This document shows positions 13,376 through 25,216 of a stretch of DNA of 64,000 nucleotides, piece by piece (within the stretch, counting starts at the first letter, position 1; every line of letters begins with the position of its first letter). The notes below the pieces were generated by a model. The model saw nothing but the letters and a program-made list of their open reading frames with translations. It was not told the DNA's origin and ran no database searches. This DNA is from Enterobacter chengduensis. Its GTDB lineage: Bacteria; Pseudomonadota; Gammaproteobacteria; Enterobacterales; Enterobacteriaceae. The position numbers and the translations under genes are program-made. The stretch covers positions 1 to 64,000 of the forward strand of contig NZ_CP043318.1 of assembly GCF_001984825.2 (NCBI RefSeq). Reading direction: 5' to 3'.

Positions 13376-14825
13376 TAATTATCTCCTGTGCTCGGGTAAA
13401 AATGACGGTGTTGATGCGCGCCATTTTTTCTTCACCCGTTGCGGTAAACCAATAGATGCTTTCACTACTACATTCATCAAACGTTGCGGTAGCGGACTCG
13501 CTGGCGAGTTGTATATAGGTGACCAGTTCAGCCAAGCCCTGCTGCAGGGGATACAGGGATACCAACTCATGTAACGTGATTTGGGACCGGGTTTGTAGTT
13601 CTTTGCGAATATTGCGCACTAAGCGAGATTTGTCGACGGTGATTTGCGAAAAAAGAATATCAATATCTATTGATTCATCACCCTGCTCAAGTATCTGCTG
13701 AATTATTTGGGCTTTAACAGGAGGGGTGTAAAGCGGACGTTCGCAAGGCAACATTATCTGTGGCTGAGCATCACTGATATCCATTATGTCGCCTTCTGGC
13801 GGCGCTTTTTTTAAGGCGATGGCATGATGTTCAATATTATGTAAAATTTCCATAATACGTTTATTTTCAAGCCACGCCTGATCGTCAAGGAAACGTCGTA
13901 ATTGTTGTGAGAGTTGCGCAACGGTGCGTTGCGTATATTCCCCGGCTTCAAGCCAGTCATAGTGAATACGTTTGATGCGAGAATCGGGCTGTGTTTCGGC
14001 AATAGCGTCAAGGGATAATAACTTTTCAAGCAATCGAGAGAACTCTTCCTGTCTCGATTGTGACATCAAAAAGTCCCAAAAAGCGCGAAAGCTTCGCCCT
14101 TGATCTGATTCCGTGATGGCATCGCGCTCACCCAGTACTTGCATTAACAGGTCGCCTTTAGCCCCGTTCCATAAGGCAATTCGCTCGCGAACATTTCGAT
14201 CGAGTTGGCGGAAATTATGCTCAACCTGTCGGAAGTCTGAGAGTAATTCACGCGATAATTGCACAATTTGCTGGAAGCGCTCTTTTTGCGCGGTGCTGTC
14301 TAATAGTGACAGTTTGCCGTTGCGGATTGCCATTATCTCTGCATCAATCTCGTTACGCTGTTGCTCAAGCTCCTGAATGCGCAGTTCAGGATTATGTTCA
14401 CTGCCGGAGATCACTTGTTTGAGCAGCTCAAACAAAGTGACCAGCCTGGATTCAGTACCGATAAAAGAAGAATCACCCAGTTTATCCAGCCAGCTTAATG
14501 CCTTTTCCGTCGCAGGTGTAAGATCGAACCAGGGGCGGTCATCTCCCGGAAGATAAAATTTTCGTAACCAGCCGCGCTCTGGCGCTGCCCAGTCGTTCAG
14601 ATAATCCCGTGCAGCACGAGGATAAAGCTCATCTCCGTATTGTTGGCGTAAGACATAGAGCGTGTCTTCGAGTTTTTCTGTCAATGCTTCCTGTGTAATG
14701 CTGCGGGCGTTCGGTAATGCAAATGCGTGCCAGAGAAAGCTGGCAATAAGTGCGGCGGAATCTGCGCGTAGTAATTTCCATGCAGGGTGGTTTGTGCGCA
14801 TGGTATCCAGAGTGTCAAAATCCAT
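13362..14825 (-). CDS. jetA: Wadjet type I kleisin subunit JetA
   Basis: 487-residue DUF3375 protein, the MukF-like kleisin of the Wadjet complex. The N-terminal part (HPAWKLLRADSAALIASFLWHAF) is the family's usual opening. A helical middle region follows (LEQQRNEIDAEIMAIRNGKLSLL). It is the first gene of jetABCD. The ribosome-binding site GGGAG lies 10 bases before the ATG on the minus strand. Its promoter must lie in 14826-14989, divergent from yidA. Confidence 0.93.
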   Translation of the reverse strand: MDFDTLDTMRTNHPAWKLLRADSAALIASFLWHAFALPNARSITQEALTEKLEDTLYVLRQQYGDELYPRAARDYLNDWAAPERGWLRKFYLPGDDRPWFDLTPATEKALSWLDKLGDSSFIGTESRLVTLFELLKQVISGSEHNPELRIQELEQQRNEIDAEIMAIRNGKLSLLDSTAQKERFQQIVQLSRELLSDFRQVEHNFRQLDRNVRERIALWNGAKGDLLMQVLGERDAITESDQGRSFRAFWDFLMSQSRQEEFSRLLEKLLSLDAIAETQPDSRIKRIHYDWLEAGEYTQRTVAQLSQQLRRFLDDQAWLENKRIMEILHNIEHHAIALKKAPPEGDIMDISDAQPQIMLPCERPLYTPPVKAQIIQQILEQGDESIDIDILFSQITVDKSRLVRNIRKELQTRSQITLHELVSLYPLQQGLAELVTYIQLASESATATFDECSSESIYWFTATGEEKMARINTVIFTRAQEIINGTE

Positions 14826-14907
14826 AAATGCGCATCTCCCGAAAATATAAGGTTATTTCCTATCTTATCTTGATTATCTTCTGCCAAAAAAGAGGGACAG
14901 ATCGCAT

Positions 14908-14916
14908 TGCTATAAT
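14908..14916 (+). promoter_or_regulatory. Extended -10 promoter element for yidA
   Basis: TGC followed by a consensus TATAAT forms an extended -10 box about 75 bases before yidA. No good -35 is seen. It lies outside the duplicated segment, on the Wadjet side of the right repeat, so this copy of yidA keeps its own promoter. Confidence 0.6.
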
Positions 14917-14952
14917 CCCCTTTTAATCTGCTGTTTTTTGAGCGGAATCGCG

Positions 14953-15026
14953 TTAGCATGAAGTAGCACTCATTTATCCCGGGGAACTCATGGCTATCAA
15001 ACTCATTGCAATCGACATGGACGGCA
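14953..15026 (+). repeat. Right repeat flanking the Wadjet operon (functional yidA start)
   Basis: Intact counterpart of 8153-8226: the yidA ribosome-binding site and first 12 or so codons. The direct repeats are roughly 6.8 kb apart and differ at scattered positions. Confidence 0.85.
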
Positions 15027-15802
15027 CGCTGCTGCTGCCAGACCACACTATCTCTCCAGCCGTTAAGAACGCGATCGCCGCGGCACGCGCGAAGGGCGTG
15101 AATGTGGTGCTGACCACCGGACGTCCGTATGCGGGTGTGCACAGCTACCTGAAAGAGCTGCACATGAACCAGCCTGGCGACTACTGCATCACCTATAACG
15201 GCGCGCTGGTGCAGAAAGCCGCGGATGGCAGCACGGTTGCGCAAACCGCGCTGAGCTACGATGACTATCTGTTCCTGGAAAAGCTGTCCCGTGAAGTGGG
15301 TTCCCACTTCCACGCGCTCGATCGCAATACGCTCTATACCGCCAACCGCGATATCAGCTACTACACGGTACATGAATCTTACGTTGCGACCATTCCGCTG
15401 GTGTTCTGTGAAGCGGAGAAAATGGACCCGGCGACGCAGTTCCTGAAAGTGATGATGATCGACGAGCCGGAGATACTGGATAAAGCCATCGCGCGCATTC
15501 CGGCAGAGGTCAAAGAGAAGTACACCGTGCTGAAAAGCGCGCCGTACTTCCTCGAAATCCTCGATAAACGCGTCAATAAAGGCACGGGCGTGAAATCGCT
15601 GGCCGACGCGCTGGGTATTAAACCTGAGGAGATCATGGCGCTGGGCGACCAGGAGAACGACATCGCGATGATTGAATTCGCCGGTATGGGCGTGGCGATG
15701 GATAACGCGATCCCGTCGGTGAAAGACGTGGCAAACTTCGTCACTAAATCCAATCTGGAAGACGGCGTGGCGTACGCCATCGAGAAGTTTGTGCTGAACT
15801 AA
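14990..15802 (+). CDS. yidA: Sugar-phosphatase YidA (HAD family)
   Basis: Cof-type HAD-IIB phosphatase that hydrolyses sugar phosphates in the cytoplasm. The 270-residue length matches E. coli YidA. Motif I DMDGTLL (about residues 9-15), motif II TTGRP, motif III lysine within DKRVNKGTGVKSL, and motif IV ALGDQENDIAMI are all present. The ribosome-binding site GGGGAA is followed by the ATG with suitable spacing. The first codons are duplicated upstream of the Wadjet operon. Confidence 0.96.
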   Translation: MAIKLIAIDMDGTLLLPDHTISPAVKNAIAAARAKGVNVVLTTGRPYAGVHSYLKELHMNQPGDYCITYNGALVQKAADGSTVAQTALSYDDYLFLEKLSREVGSHFHALDRNTLYTANRDISYYTVHESYVATIPLVFCEAEKMDPATQFLKVMMIDEPEILDKAIARIPAEVKEKYTVLKSAPYFLEILDKRVNKGTGVKSLADALGIKPEEIMALGDQENDIAMIEFAGMGVAMDNAIPSVKDVANFVTKSNLEDGVAYAIEKFVLN

Positions 15803-15815
15803 TCACCCGCTTGCT

Positions 15816-15848
15816 ATACCCTGATGCGATAACTGCGCATCAGGGTAT
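15816..15848 (+). promoter_or_regulatory. Perfect 13-bp hairpin covering the yidR ribosome-binding site
   Basis: ATACCCTGATGCG pairs with CGCATCAGGGTAT around a 7-base loop. The only plausible Shine-Dalgarno for yidR (AGGG, 15842-15845) lies in the 3' arm, ending 4 bases before the ATG. There is no T run, so it could be a weak yidA terminator or a translational control element. Confidence 0.6.
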
Positions 15849-15852
15849 CCTC

Positions 15853-17082
15853 ATGAAACAAATCACCTTCGCTTCCCGCAACCACCAGCTAACCAACATC
15901 AATACCTGGACGCCGGACAGCCAGTGGCTGGTCTATGACGTGCGCCCGTCTGGTGCGTCGTTTACCGGTGAAACCATCGAACGGGTGAACGTCGGTACGG
16001 GGGAGGTTGAGGTGATTTATCGCGCCACCGACGGTGCGCACGTTGGCGTGGTGACCGTTCATCCTGCACAAGAGAAATACGTTTTTATCCACAGCCCCAA
16101 AAACCCGGATGCGGACTGGCGCTACGATTTTCACCATCGCCAGGGGGTGATTGTGCATCAAGGCCAGGTGAGCAACCTGGACGCGATGGATATCACCGCG
16201 CCTTACACCGCCGGCGCGCTGCGCGGCGGCAGCCACGTCCATGTCTTCAGCCCAAACGGGCAGCTCGTCAGCTTTACCTATAACGACCATGTCTTGCATA
16301 TGCGCGATCCAAAGCTTGATTTACGCAACGTTGGCGTGGCGGCGCCTTTCGGCCCGGTGAATCCACAGGGGAACCATCCGCGTGAATATCCGGGGGCTTA
16401 CTGGAGCGTGCTGGTCAGCCGCACAACGCCAACGCCAGAGCCGGGCAGCGACGAGATTAACCGCGCCTACGAAGAGGGCTGGGTGGGCAACAGCAGGCTG
16501 GCGTTTATCGGGGATACTCTCTCTACGAAGGGCGAAAAAATACCGGAACTGTTTATCGTGGACCTGCCTGAAGACGAACAGGGCTGGAAGCGTGCGGGCG
16601 ATGCGCCGCTACAGGGCACGCCAGAAACGCTGCCTGCGCCGCCAGCGGGCGTGATGCAGCGTCGGTTAACCTTCACGCATCACAATCGCTATCCGGGCCT
16701 GGTGAACGTGCCGCGCCACTGGGTTCGCAGCAATCCGCAGGGAACGCAGATCGCGTTTCTGATGCGTGATGATAACGGCATTGTGCAGCTGTGGCTGATC
16801 TCGCCTGATGGCGGCGAGCCGCGCCAGCTGACGCAGACCGCGAGCGGTATTCAGTCTGCGTTTAACTGGCATCCGGCGGGTGACCGTCTGGGGTTTGTGC
16901 TCGAAAACCGGATCGCCTGTTGCGACGCACGGACCGGAGAAGTGACGTTTTTGACGTCCGATCGCGGCAATCCGCCGTCTGCGGATGCGGTCGTGTTTTC
17001 CCCGGACGGGCGCTTTATTGCGTGGATGGAAGAGACGAGCGGTTTCCGTCAGCTTTGGGTAACGGAAACCGCACAGAACTAG
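15853..17082 (+). CDS. yidR: YidR, DUF3748 beta-propeller protein
   Basis: 409 residues from the ATG at 15853 (MKQITFASRNHQ); E. coli YidR is similar in length. DUF3748 proteins resemble TolB/oligogalacturonate-lyase beta-propellers: repeated blades are visible (TPDSQWLVYDVRP, SPNGQLVSFTYND, SPDGGEPRQLTQT, SPDGRFIAWMEE). No signal peptide is seen. The biochemical role is not established. The stop codon overlaps the end of the convergent yidQ gene by 4 bases. Confidence 0.9.
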   Translation: MKQITFASRNHQLTNINTWTPDSQWLVYDVRPSGASFTGETIERVNVGTGEVEVIYRATDGAHVGVVTVHPAQEKYVFIHSPKNPDADWRYDFHHRQGVIVHQGQVSNLDAMDITAPYTAGALRGGSHVHVFSPNGQLVSFTYNDHVLHMRDPKLDLRNVGVAAPFGPVNPQGNHPREYPGAYWSVLVSRTTPTPEPGSDEINRAYEEGWVGNSRLAFIGDTLSTKGEKIPELFIVDLPEDEQGWKRAGDAPLQGTPETLPAPPAGVMQRRLTFTHHNRYPGLVNVPRHWVRSNPQGTQIAFLMRDDNGIVQLWLISPDGGEPRQLTQTASGIQSAFNWHPAGDRLGFVLENRIACCDARTGEVTFLTSDRGNPPSADAVVFSPDGRFIAWMEETSGFRQLWVTETAQN

Positions 17083-17411
17083 CGTGGAGGCAGGTTTGCG
17101 GGCGGGATGACGGCGTTTGTCGCCAGATTTTCCTGCTCGCTTTTCTCTACCCGTGAGCGCACGGAGCTGTCCTTACGAAACATATCCCACGGCAGCAGAA
17201 CCGTATCCGCCACGGCCGTAAAGGGCATATCCAGGATAACCAGGGATTTGGTGCCCCAGTTTGTATCGTCATCGGAGATCATCGCCGCGCTGGCGCGCGT
17301 CCCCGGATATGTTCCTTCTTTACCGCCGGTGTGAGACATCACGCTCGAACACCCGCAAAGTAAAACTACCCCGCTGAACGTCGTCAGCTTTATCAGAACA
17401 TTTTTCATCAT
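17079..17411 (-). CDS. yidQ: YidQ, DUF1375 family lipoprotein
   Basis: 110-residue lipoprotein of the YceK/YidQ family. The lipobox LCGC places the lipidated cysteine at residue 21. The mature part holds the family-conserved SSVMSHTGGKEGTYPGTRAS and the DMPFTAVADTVLLPWD segment. GTG (17414), ATG (17411) and ATG (17408) are successive in-frame starts; the 17411 ATG reproduces the E. coli length. Function unknown. Confidence 0.92.
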   Translation of the reverse strand: MMKNVLIKLTTFSGVVLLCGCSSVMSHTGGKEGTYPGTRASAAMISDDDTNWGTKSLVILDMPFTAVADTVLLPWDMFRKDSSVRSRVEKSEQENLATNAVIPPANLPPR

Positions 17412-17592
17412 CACTCAGTCATCGTTAATGGCACTGCATAGACCTGCAACTCAGGGTTATAGCGAGCCTTATCCCAAATGGATAGCCCGATAACCCCGCA
17501 CTGTGGCAGCCATCGCAATTTAACCCTTTGTGCTGTTGTCCCAGAGTCTATGCGACAACCAGCAAAGTGCAAAAAAATCTCACATAAATGGC

Positions 17593-17620
17593 CTTGAAAA
17601 GCGCGGTTGCAGACCCATTT
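17593..17620 (+). promoter_or_regulatory. Heat-shock (sigma-32) promoter of ibpA
   Basis: CTTGAAA (-35, 17593-17599) and CCCATTT (-10, 17614-17620) with a 14-base spacer match the RpoH consensus and the known ibpA promoter. The rest of the 17412-17725 gap upstream (to 17592) shows nothing I can call, apart from presumed yidQ promoter sequence. Confidence 0.85.
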
Positions 17621-17626
17621 TAAGAA

Positions 17627-17725
17627 TACGACCCGATAACGAACTCGCCTGATGGGTTTTCGGGGTCGCAAGGCCTGTCCATGGTGGAAGGCTGCAATTT
17701 CTCGCTGATTTCAGGAGTTTTATTT
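17627..17725 (+). promoter_or_regulatory. ibpA 5' leader, probable ROSE-like RNA thermometer
   Basis: About 100 bases of untranslated leader separate the sigma-32 promoter from ibpA. It ends in a pyrimidine-rich stretch and the Shine-Dalgarno AGGAG at 17713-17717. In E. coli the equivalent leader masks the ribosome-binding site below heat-shock temperature. The identification rests on position and family knowledge. Confidence 0.6.
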
Positions 17726-18136
17726 ATGCGTAACTTCGATCTTTCTCCGCTATACCGTTCTGCAATTGGTTTTGACCGCCTGTTTAACCATTTAGAAAAT
17801 AACCAAAGCCAGAGCAACGGCTACCCTCCATACAATGTTGAGCTGGTTGACGAAAACCACTACCGCATCGCCATTGCCGTCGCCGGTTTTGCAGAAAACG
17901 AACTGGAGATCACCGCGCAGGACAACCTGCTGGTGGTGAAAGGTTCCCATACGGCCGAGCAGAAAGAACGTACCTACCTCTACCAGGGCATCGCCGAGCG
18001 CAACTTTGAACGCAAGTTCCAGTTAGCCGAGAACATTCACGTCAAGGGCGCGAACCTGGTTAACGGCCTGCTGTTTATCGAACTGGAACGCGTGATTCCG
18101 GAAGAGAAAAAACCGCGCCGTATCGAAATTAACTAA
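17726..18136 (+). CDS. ibpA: Small heat-shock protein IbpA
   Basis: ATP-independent holdase of the alpha-crystallin/Hsp20 family. It binds aggregating proteins with IbpB and hands them to DnaK/ClpB. 136 residues from the ATG at 17726 ([19 protein letters not shown]); E. coli has 137. The crystallin domain runs from about residue 35, ending in the conserved [10 protein letters not shown] and a C-terminal basic RRIEIN carrying the IxI motif. A good AGGAG site precedes it. Confidence 0.97.
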   Translation: MRNFDLSPLYRSAIGFDRLFNHLENNQSQSNGYPPYNVELVDENHYRIAIAVAGFAENELEITAQDNLLVVKGSHTAEQKERTYLYQGIAERNFERKFQLAENIHVKGANLVNGLLFIELERVIPEEKKPRRIEIN

Positions 18137-18272
18137 TTATGCGGGTCGCAAACGCGGCCCACACAGACTTGCTTGCCGTAACGGGAGCATATGCGAATCC
18201 ATCCGGATTTGCAGGAACAACTGCGCACAAAATTAAACTGTGCCGAACTCGCTTCTCAGAAGGAGATTTAGT

Positions 18273-18701
18273 ATGCGTAACTACGATTTATCCCCCCTGC
18301 TGCGTCAGTGGATTGGTTTTGACAAACTGGCTAACGCCCTGCAAAGCACCACCGAGCAACAGACGTTTCCGCCGTACAACATCGAAAAAAGCGACGATAA
18401 CCACTATCGCATCACCCTCGCGCTGGCCGGCTTCCGCCAGGACGATCTGGATATCCAGCTCGAAGGCACGCGTCTGACCGTGAAAGGTACGCCGGAAAAA
18501 CAAGAGACCGAAACCAAATGGCTGCACCAGGGGCTGGTTAATCAGCCGTTTAGCCTGAGCTTTACCCTGGCAGACCATATGGACGTCTCCGGCGCAACCT
18601 TTACCAACGGGCTGCTGCATATTGACCTGACCCGTAACGTGCCGGAAGCCATCGCGCCGCAGCGTATCGCCATTAGCGACCGGCCAGCGTTAAACAGTTA
18701 A
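18273..18701 (+). CDS. ibpB: Small heat-shock protein IbpB
   Basis: Partner small heat-shock protein of IbpA, 142 residues from the ATG at 18273 ([19 protein letters not shown]), the same length as in E. coli. The crystallin domain ends in [14 protein letters not shown], followed by the IxI-type tail QRIAI. The 136-base ibpA-ibpB spacer ends in AGGAG at 18261-18265 and probably holds a second thermosensor, as in E. coli. Confidence 0.97.
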   Translation: MRNYDLSPLLRQWIGFDKLANALQSTTEQQTFPPYNIEKSDDNHYRITLALAGFRQDDLDIQLEGTRLTVKGTPEKQETETKWLHQGLVNQPFSLSFTLADHMDVSGATFTNGLLHIDLTRNVPEAIAPQRIAISDRPALNS

Positions 18702-18718
18702 TCGTGTGCGGGCTGGTG

Positions 18719-18753
18719 CCCTCACCCCGGCCCTCTCCCTCAGGGAGAGGGTG
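18719..18753. repeat. REP-like palindromic intergenic repeat
   Basis: A C-rich half (CCCTCACCCCGGCC) leads into the palindrome CCCTCTCCCT-CAGGGAGAGGG. The same motif recurs at 48861-48955 and at the insertion-sequence target near 49930 and 51244. Confidence 0.75.
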
Positions 18754-18763
18754 AAAAGATAAG

Positions 18764-18787
18764 GCCCTGCCCCGGCAGGGCTTTTTT
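18764..18787 (+). terminator. ibpB rho-independent terminator
   Basis: GCCCTGCC and GGCAGGGC form an 8-bp stem with a tight CC loop, followed by six T. Confidence 0.85.
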
Positions 18788-18866
18788 GTGCGCCATCGCC
18801 CATACAACGCCCCACGGCTCTGAGAGAATCCCTGGTATAACTAAGGTTATGGGCAGGGAGTGGATC

Positions 18867-20528
18867 ATGAGTGATATCGCGTTAACCGTCAGCGTGTTGG
18901 CCCTGGTCGCTGTTGTTGGCCTGTGGATAGGGAATATCAAAATCCGCGGCGTCGGGTTTGGGATAGGCGGGGTGCTGTTTGGCGGCATTTTTGTCGGGCA
19001 CTTTGCCGACAAGCTCGGGCTGGTCCTCAGCGCCGAAATGCTGCACTTTACGCAGGAGTTCGGCCTGATCCTCTTCGTTTATACCATCGGTATTCAGGTG
19101 GGCCCGGGGTTTTTCGCCTCTCTTCGTGTCTCCGGATTACGGCTTAACCTGTTTGCTCTCGGCATTGTGGTGATGGGCGGGCTGGTCACCGCCATTCTGC
19201 ATAAAATCTTCGATATCCCGCTGCCCGTGGTGCTGGGCATTTTCTCCGGGGCGGTCACTAACACGCCCGCGCTCGGTGCCGGGCAGCAAATCCTGCGCGA
19301 TTTGGGCATAGAACCCGGCATTGTCGACCAGATGGGGATGAGCTACGCCATGGCCTATCCGTTTGGGATTTGCGGCATTCTTCTCTCCATGTGGCTGGTG
19401 CGCGTCCTGTTTCGCATTAACGTCGACAAAGAGGCGAAAGACCACGAAACCACGCTTACCAACGGCCATATGCCGATCAAAACCATCAACATTCGGGTCG
19501 ATAACCCTAACCTGAACAATATGGCGATTCAGGACGTGCCGATCCTGAACAGCGCCAATATCATCTGCTCCCGCCTCAAGCGTGACGATATGCTGATGGT
19601 GCCCGCGCCCGGCACCGTTATTCAGCAGGGCGATCTGCTGCACCTGGTCGGCCAGCCGGGGGACTTAAACAACGCGCGGCTGGTGATTGGCCAGGAAGTG
19701 GATACTTCGCTCTCAACCCGCGGCACCGATATGCGCGTTGAGCGCGTTGTGGTGACGAACGAGCACGTGCTGGGCAAGAAAATACGCGATTTGCAGGTAA
19801 AAGAGCGCTATGACGTGGTGATCTCCCGCCTCAACCGTGCGGGTGTCGAGCTGGTCGCCAGCCCGGAGGCCAGCCTGCAGTTCGGGGATATCCTCAACCT
19901 GGTTGGCCGCCCGTCGTCCATCGACGCCGTGGCGGATATGGTGGGTAACGCCCAGCAAAAACTGCAGCAGGTGCAGATGCTGCCCGTGTTTATCGGCATC
20001 GGGCTCGGCGTGCTGCTCGGCTCTATTCCGCTGTACGTGCCGGGCTTCCCGGTGGCGCTCAAGCTGGGCCTGGCGGGCGGGCCGCTGATTATGGCGCTGA
20101 TCCTCGGGCGCATCGGCTGCATCGGTAAGCTCTACTGGTTTATGCCGCCGAGCGCCAACCTGGCGCTGCGCGAGCTGGGCATCGTGCTGTTCCTGGCGGT
20201 GGTCGGGCTAAAATCCGGCGGGGATTTTGTCGATACGCTGGTCAAAGGCGAAGGGTTGAGCTGGGTCGGCTACGGCATATTTATCACCGCGATTCCTCTG
20301 CTGACGGTGGGCATTCTGGCGCGGATGTTCGCCAAAATGAACTACCTGACGCTATGCGGGATGCTGGCGGGCTCCATGACCGATCCGCCCGCGCTGGCCT
20401 TTGCCAACAACCTGCACACCACCAGCGGCGCGGCGGCGCTCTCCTATGCTACCGTCTACCCGCTGGTGATGTTCCTGCGCATCATCACCCCGCAGCTACT
20501 GGCGGTGCTGTTCTGGGGGATGGGCTAG
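18867..20528 (+). CDS. yidE: YidE, AspT/YidE/YbjL-type transporter
   Basis: 553-residue inner-membrane protein, the same length as in E. coli, starting at the ATG at 18867 ([14 protein letters not shown]). It has two hydrophobic membrane halves (about residues 1-185 and 370-553) of the AspT family fold. Between them lie two RCK_C (TrkA-C) regulatory domains ([23 protein letters not shown] and [18 protein letters not shown]). Substrate unknown. The last 33 bases overlap the convergent yidP gene. Confidence 0.95.
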   Translation: MSDIALTVSVLALVAVVGLWIGNIKIRGVGFGIGGVLFGGIFVGHFADKLGLVLSAEMLHFTQEFGLILFVYTIGIQVGPGFFASLRVSGLRLNLFALGIVVMGGLVTAILHKIFDIPLPVVLGIFSGAVTNTPALGAGQQILRDLGIEPGIVDQMGMSYAMAYPFGICGILLSMWLVRVLFRINVDKEAKDHETTLTNGHMPIKTINIRVDNPNLNNMAIQDVPILNSANIICSRLKRDDMLMVPAPGTVIQQGDLLHLVGQPGDLNNARLVIGQEVDTSLSTRGTDMRVERVVVTNEHVLGKKIRDLQVKERYDVVISRLNRAGVELVASPEASLQFGDILNLVGRPSSIDAVADMVGNAQQKLQQVQMLPVFIGIGLGVLLGSIPLYVPGFPVALKLGLAGGPLIMALILGRIGCIGKLYWFMPPSANLALRELGIVLFLAVVGLKSGGDFVDTLVKGEGLSWVGYGIFITAIPLLTVGILARMFAKMNYLTLCGMLAGSMTDPPALAFANNLHTTSGAAALSYATVYPLVMFLRIITPQLLAVLFWGMG

Positions 20529-21242
20529 CAGGTCGTCCGGGTGGATGCGCCGCAGATGGTAGTCCACCTGATAATCGCTGGAATTTCGGAACATCACGGA
20601 ATAATTGAGGAACTCGCCGCTGTCGCTGTAGGAAAGGGAGGTGATACGCAGCAGCGGCGTCTGTTCCGGCAGGTTCATATAACCCGCCAGCTGCTTATCG
20701 GCCAGCACCGGCGTCAGGCTCTCATAGTTGCCGCTGATGGTGATCCCGCACTCCTTCTCGATGTAATCAAACTTTGACCCTTCCAGATGCGCCAGCGACA
20801 GATTGCGAAACAGCTTCACCGGCATAAAGCTGTCCTCCAGCATCAGCGGCTTTCCGTCCACGTAGCGCACCCGTCGGGAAAAGTAGATCCGCTCATCCAC
20901 CTGAATCCGCAGCTGGCTGGCGATGGCGGGCGGGGCGGGCATCACTTCGAACTGCAGCACCTTGCTCTGCACCTCTTTTCCCTGCTGGCGCAGCACCTCC
21001 ACCAGCCCGGTCAGGTTGGTGGTTTCGTGGTGAACGTCTTTGCGTGACACAAACGTTCCGCTCCCGTGCCGCCGTTCAACCAGCCCCCAGCCCACGAGGA
21101 GATCCAGCGCCTTGCGAATGGTCATGCGCGCCACGCCGAACTCCTGTGCCAAAGCCTTCTCACCGGGCAGCGGGCTGCCGATGTTGTAGTCCGACGAATT
21201 CAGCCGCAGCCGCAATCTGTCGGCGATAGATTTGTAGATCAC
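20496..21242 (-). CDS. yidP: GntR/HutC-family regulator YidP
   Basis: 248-residue repressor-type protein. The N-terminal GntR winged HTH ([23 protein letters not shown]) is followed by a UTRA ligand-binding domain ([21 protein letters not shown] and [23 protein letters not shown]). It closely resembles E. coli YidP (238 aa); the extra C-terminal residues run into yidE sequence. The start is GTG at 21242. It is divergent from the alpha-glucoside PTS operon and is probably its regulator. Confidence 0.92.
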   Translation of the reverse strand: MIYKSIADRLRLRLNSSDYNIGSPLPGEKALAQEFGVARMTIRKALDLLVGWGLVERRHGSGTFVSRKDVHHETTNLTGLVEVLRQQGKEVQSKVLQFEVMPAPPAIASQLRIQVDERIYFSRRVRYVDGKPLMLEDSFMPVKLFRNLSLAHLEGSKFDYIEKECGITISGNYESLTPVLADKQLAGYMNLPEQTPLLRITSLSYSDSGEFLNYSVMFRNSSDYQVDYHLRRIHPDDLLAHPPEQHRQ

Positions 21243-21308
21243 CAGTAGACCTCTCTGCCCCCATTATGGCGTCGGTTACGTCTTAACATGTCCATATTTA
21301 CAACGAAA

Positions 21309-21326
21309 AGTAGACCTGATTGGTCA
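21309..21326. promoter_or_regulatory. Candidate YidP operator
   Basis: AGACC-TGATT-GGTCA has symmetrical GACC/GGTC arms. It contains the nonamer AGTAGACCT, which also occurs at 21244-21252 next to the yidP start. GntR-family sites are often built on such GAC/GTC arms. Assignment is inferential. Confidence 0.4.
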
Positions 21327-21463
21327 AAATAAAACCATGAATGCGATCACGAATCGCAGCGGCACGCCATGTTCGCGCATCAGTAAGTTCTTATGCTCAC
21401 CTCAGGCCAGCAAAAAACCATAAAGGCCTCTACCCCTACAGGTTGTTTCATGAGGATTTAAAA

Positions 21464-24405
<2,942 letters not shown>

Positions 24406-24412
24406 CCTTCCT

Positions 24413-24436
24413 GACCGGCATCGCCCGATGCCGGTC
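24413..24436 (+). terminator. Hairpin after the alpha-glucoside operon
   Basis: GACCGGCATCG pairs perfectly with CGATGCCGGTC (11 bp). The following sequence is T-rich but not a pure T run, so termination may be imperfect. Confidence 0.6.
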
Positions 24437-24497
24437 TCCTTGTCCTTGTCGATTTACGCTATGCTGAAGCCTGCCTGCAGCACGACAAGGAACCTCC

Positions 24498-24845
24498 ATG
24501 AAAATTTCCCGCCTCGGCGAAGCGCCGGACTACCGCTTCTCTCTGGCTAATGAACGCACGTTTTTAGCGTGGATCCGCACCGCGCTGGGCTTTCTTGCCG
24601 CCGGGGTGGGGCTCGATCAGCTCGCGCCTGATTTCGCCACGCCGCTGATTCGCGAGGTGCTGGCGCTGCTGCTGTGCCTGTTCGCGGGCGTGCTGGCGAT
24701 TTACGGCTACCTGCGCTGGCTGCGCAACGAGAAGGCAATGCGCCTGAAGCTGGATCTGCCCTACACGCGCGGGCTGCTCATCATCAGCGCGATCCTGCTG
24801 GCGGTGGCGGGCGTGGTGATGGTGCTGGTGTTCTATGGCGGATAG
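24498..24845 (+). CDS. yidH: YidH, DUF202 inner-membrane protein
   Basis: 115-residue membrane protein of the DUF202 family, the same length as E. coli YidH. An N-terminal cytoplasmic segment RFSLANERTFLAWIRTALGFLAAGVGL is the family hallmark. It is followed by three hydrophobic helices (about 30-50, 55-75, 90-112). Function unknown. It overlaps yidG by 11 bases. Confidence 0.95.
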   Translation: MKISRLGEAPDYRFSLANERTFLAWIRTALGFLAAGVGLDQLAPDFATPLIREVLALLLCLFAGVLAIYGYLRWLRNEKAMRLKLDLPYTRGLLIISAILLAVAGVVMVLVFYGG

Positions 24846-25182
24846 CCGCAAAGCGCGACGCGAAGCGGACCCCGGCCTGCAGCCGGAGCGGACGTCGCTC
24901 GCCTGGCTGCGCACGCTGCTGGGGTATGGCGCGCTGATTGCCCTGGCGATTAAGCACAACTGGCACCGCACGGGAATGCCGTTCTGGATCTCGATTGTTG
25001 TGCTGGCGCTGGTGGCCTTTATTTTGTGGCGCTATACCCGCAGCCGTAAGCTGATGGACGTGGCGCAGGATGATTTTGTGCAGCCGAAGGCGGTGCGGGA
25101 TAAGTTCCTGATCGCCCTGGCCGTGCTGTCTCTGTCTTTACTCTTTGCGGTGACCCATATTCAGCAAATTGTGAGCTTATAA
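24835..25182 (+). CDS. yidG: YidG, DUF202 inner-membrane protein
   Basis: 115-residue paralogue of YidH with the same hallmark (LQPERTSLAWLRTLLGYGALIALA) and three membrane helices. E. coli YidG is about 120 residues. It begins inside yidH, so the pair is translationally coupled and may form a heteromeric complex. Function unknown. Confidence 0.93.
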   Translation: MADSRKARREADPGLQPERTSLAWLRTLLGYGALIALAIKHNWHRTGMPFWISIVVLALVAFILWRYTRSRKLMDVAQDDFVQPKAVRDKFLIALAVLSLSLLFAVTHIQQIVSL

Positions 25183-25214
25183 GCCCGGTGGCGGCTACGC
25201 CTTACCGGGCCTAC
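25183..25214. repeat. REP element
   Basis: GCCCGGTGGCGGCTACGCC followed by TTACCGGGCCTAC is a classic REP palindrome, filling the gap between the convergent yidG and dsdA genes. Confidence 0.85.
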
Positions 25215-25216
25215 GG

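Noticed and set aside
17411..17671. Minus-strand open frame of 86 codons between yidQ and ibpA
   Set aside because: It covers the sigma-32 promoter and ibpA leader and has no recognisable protein features.
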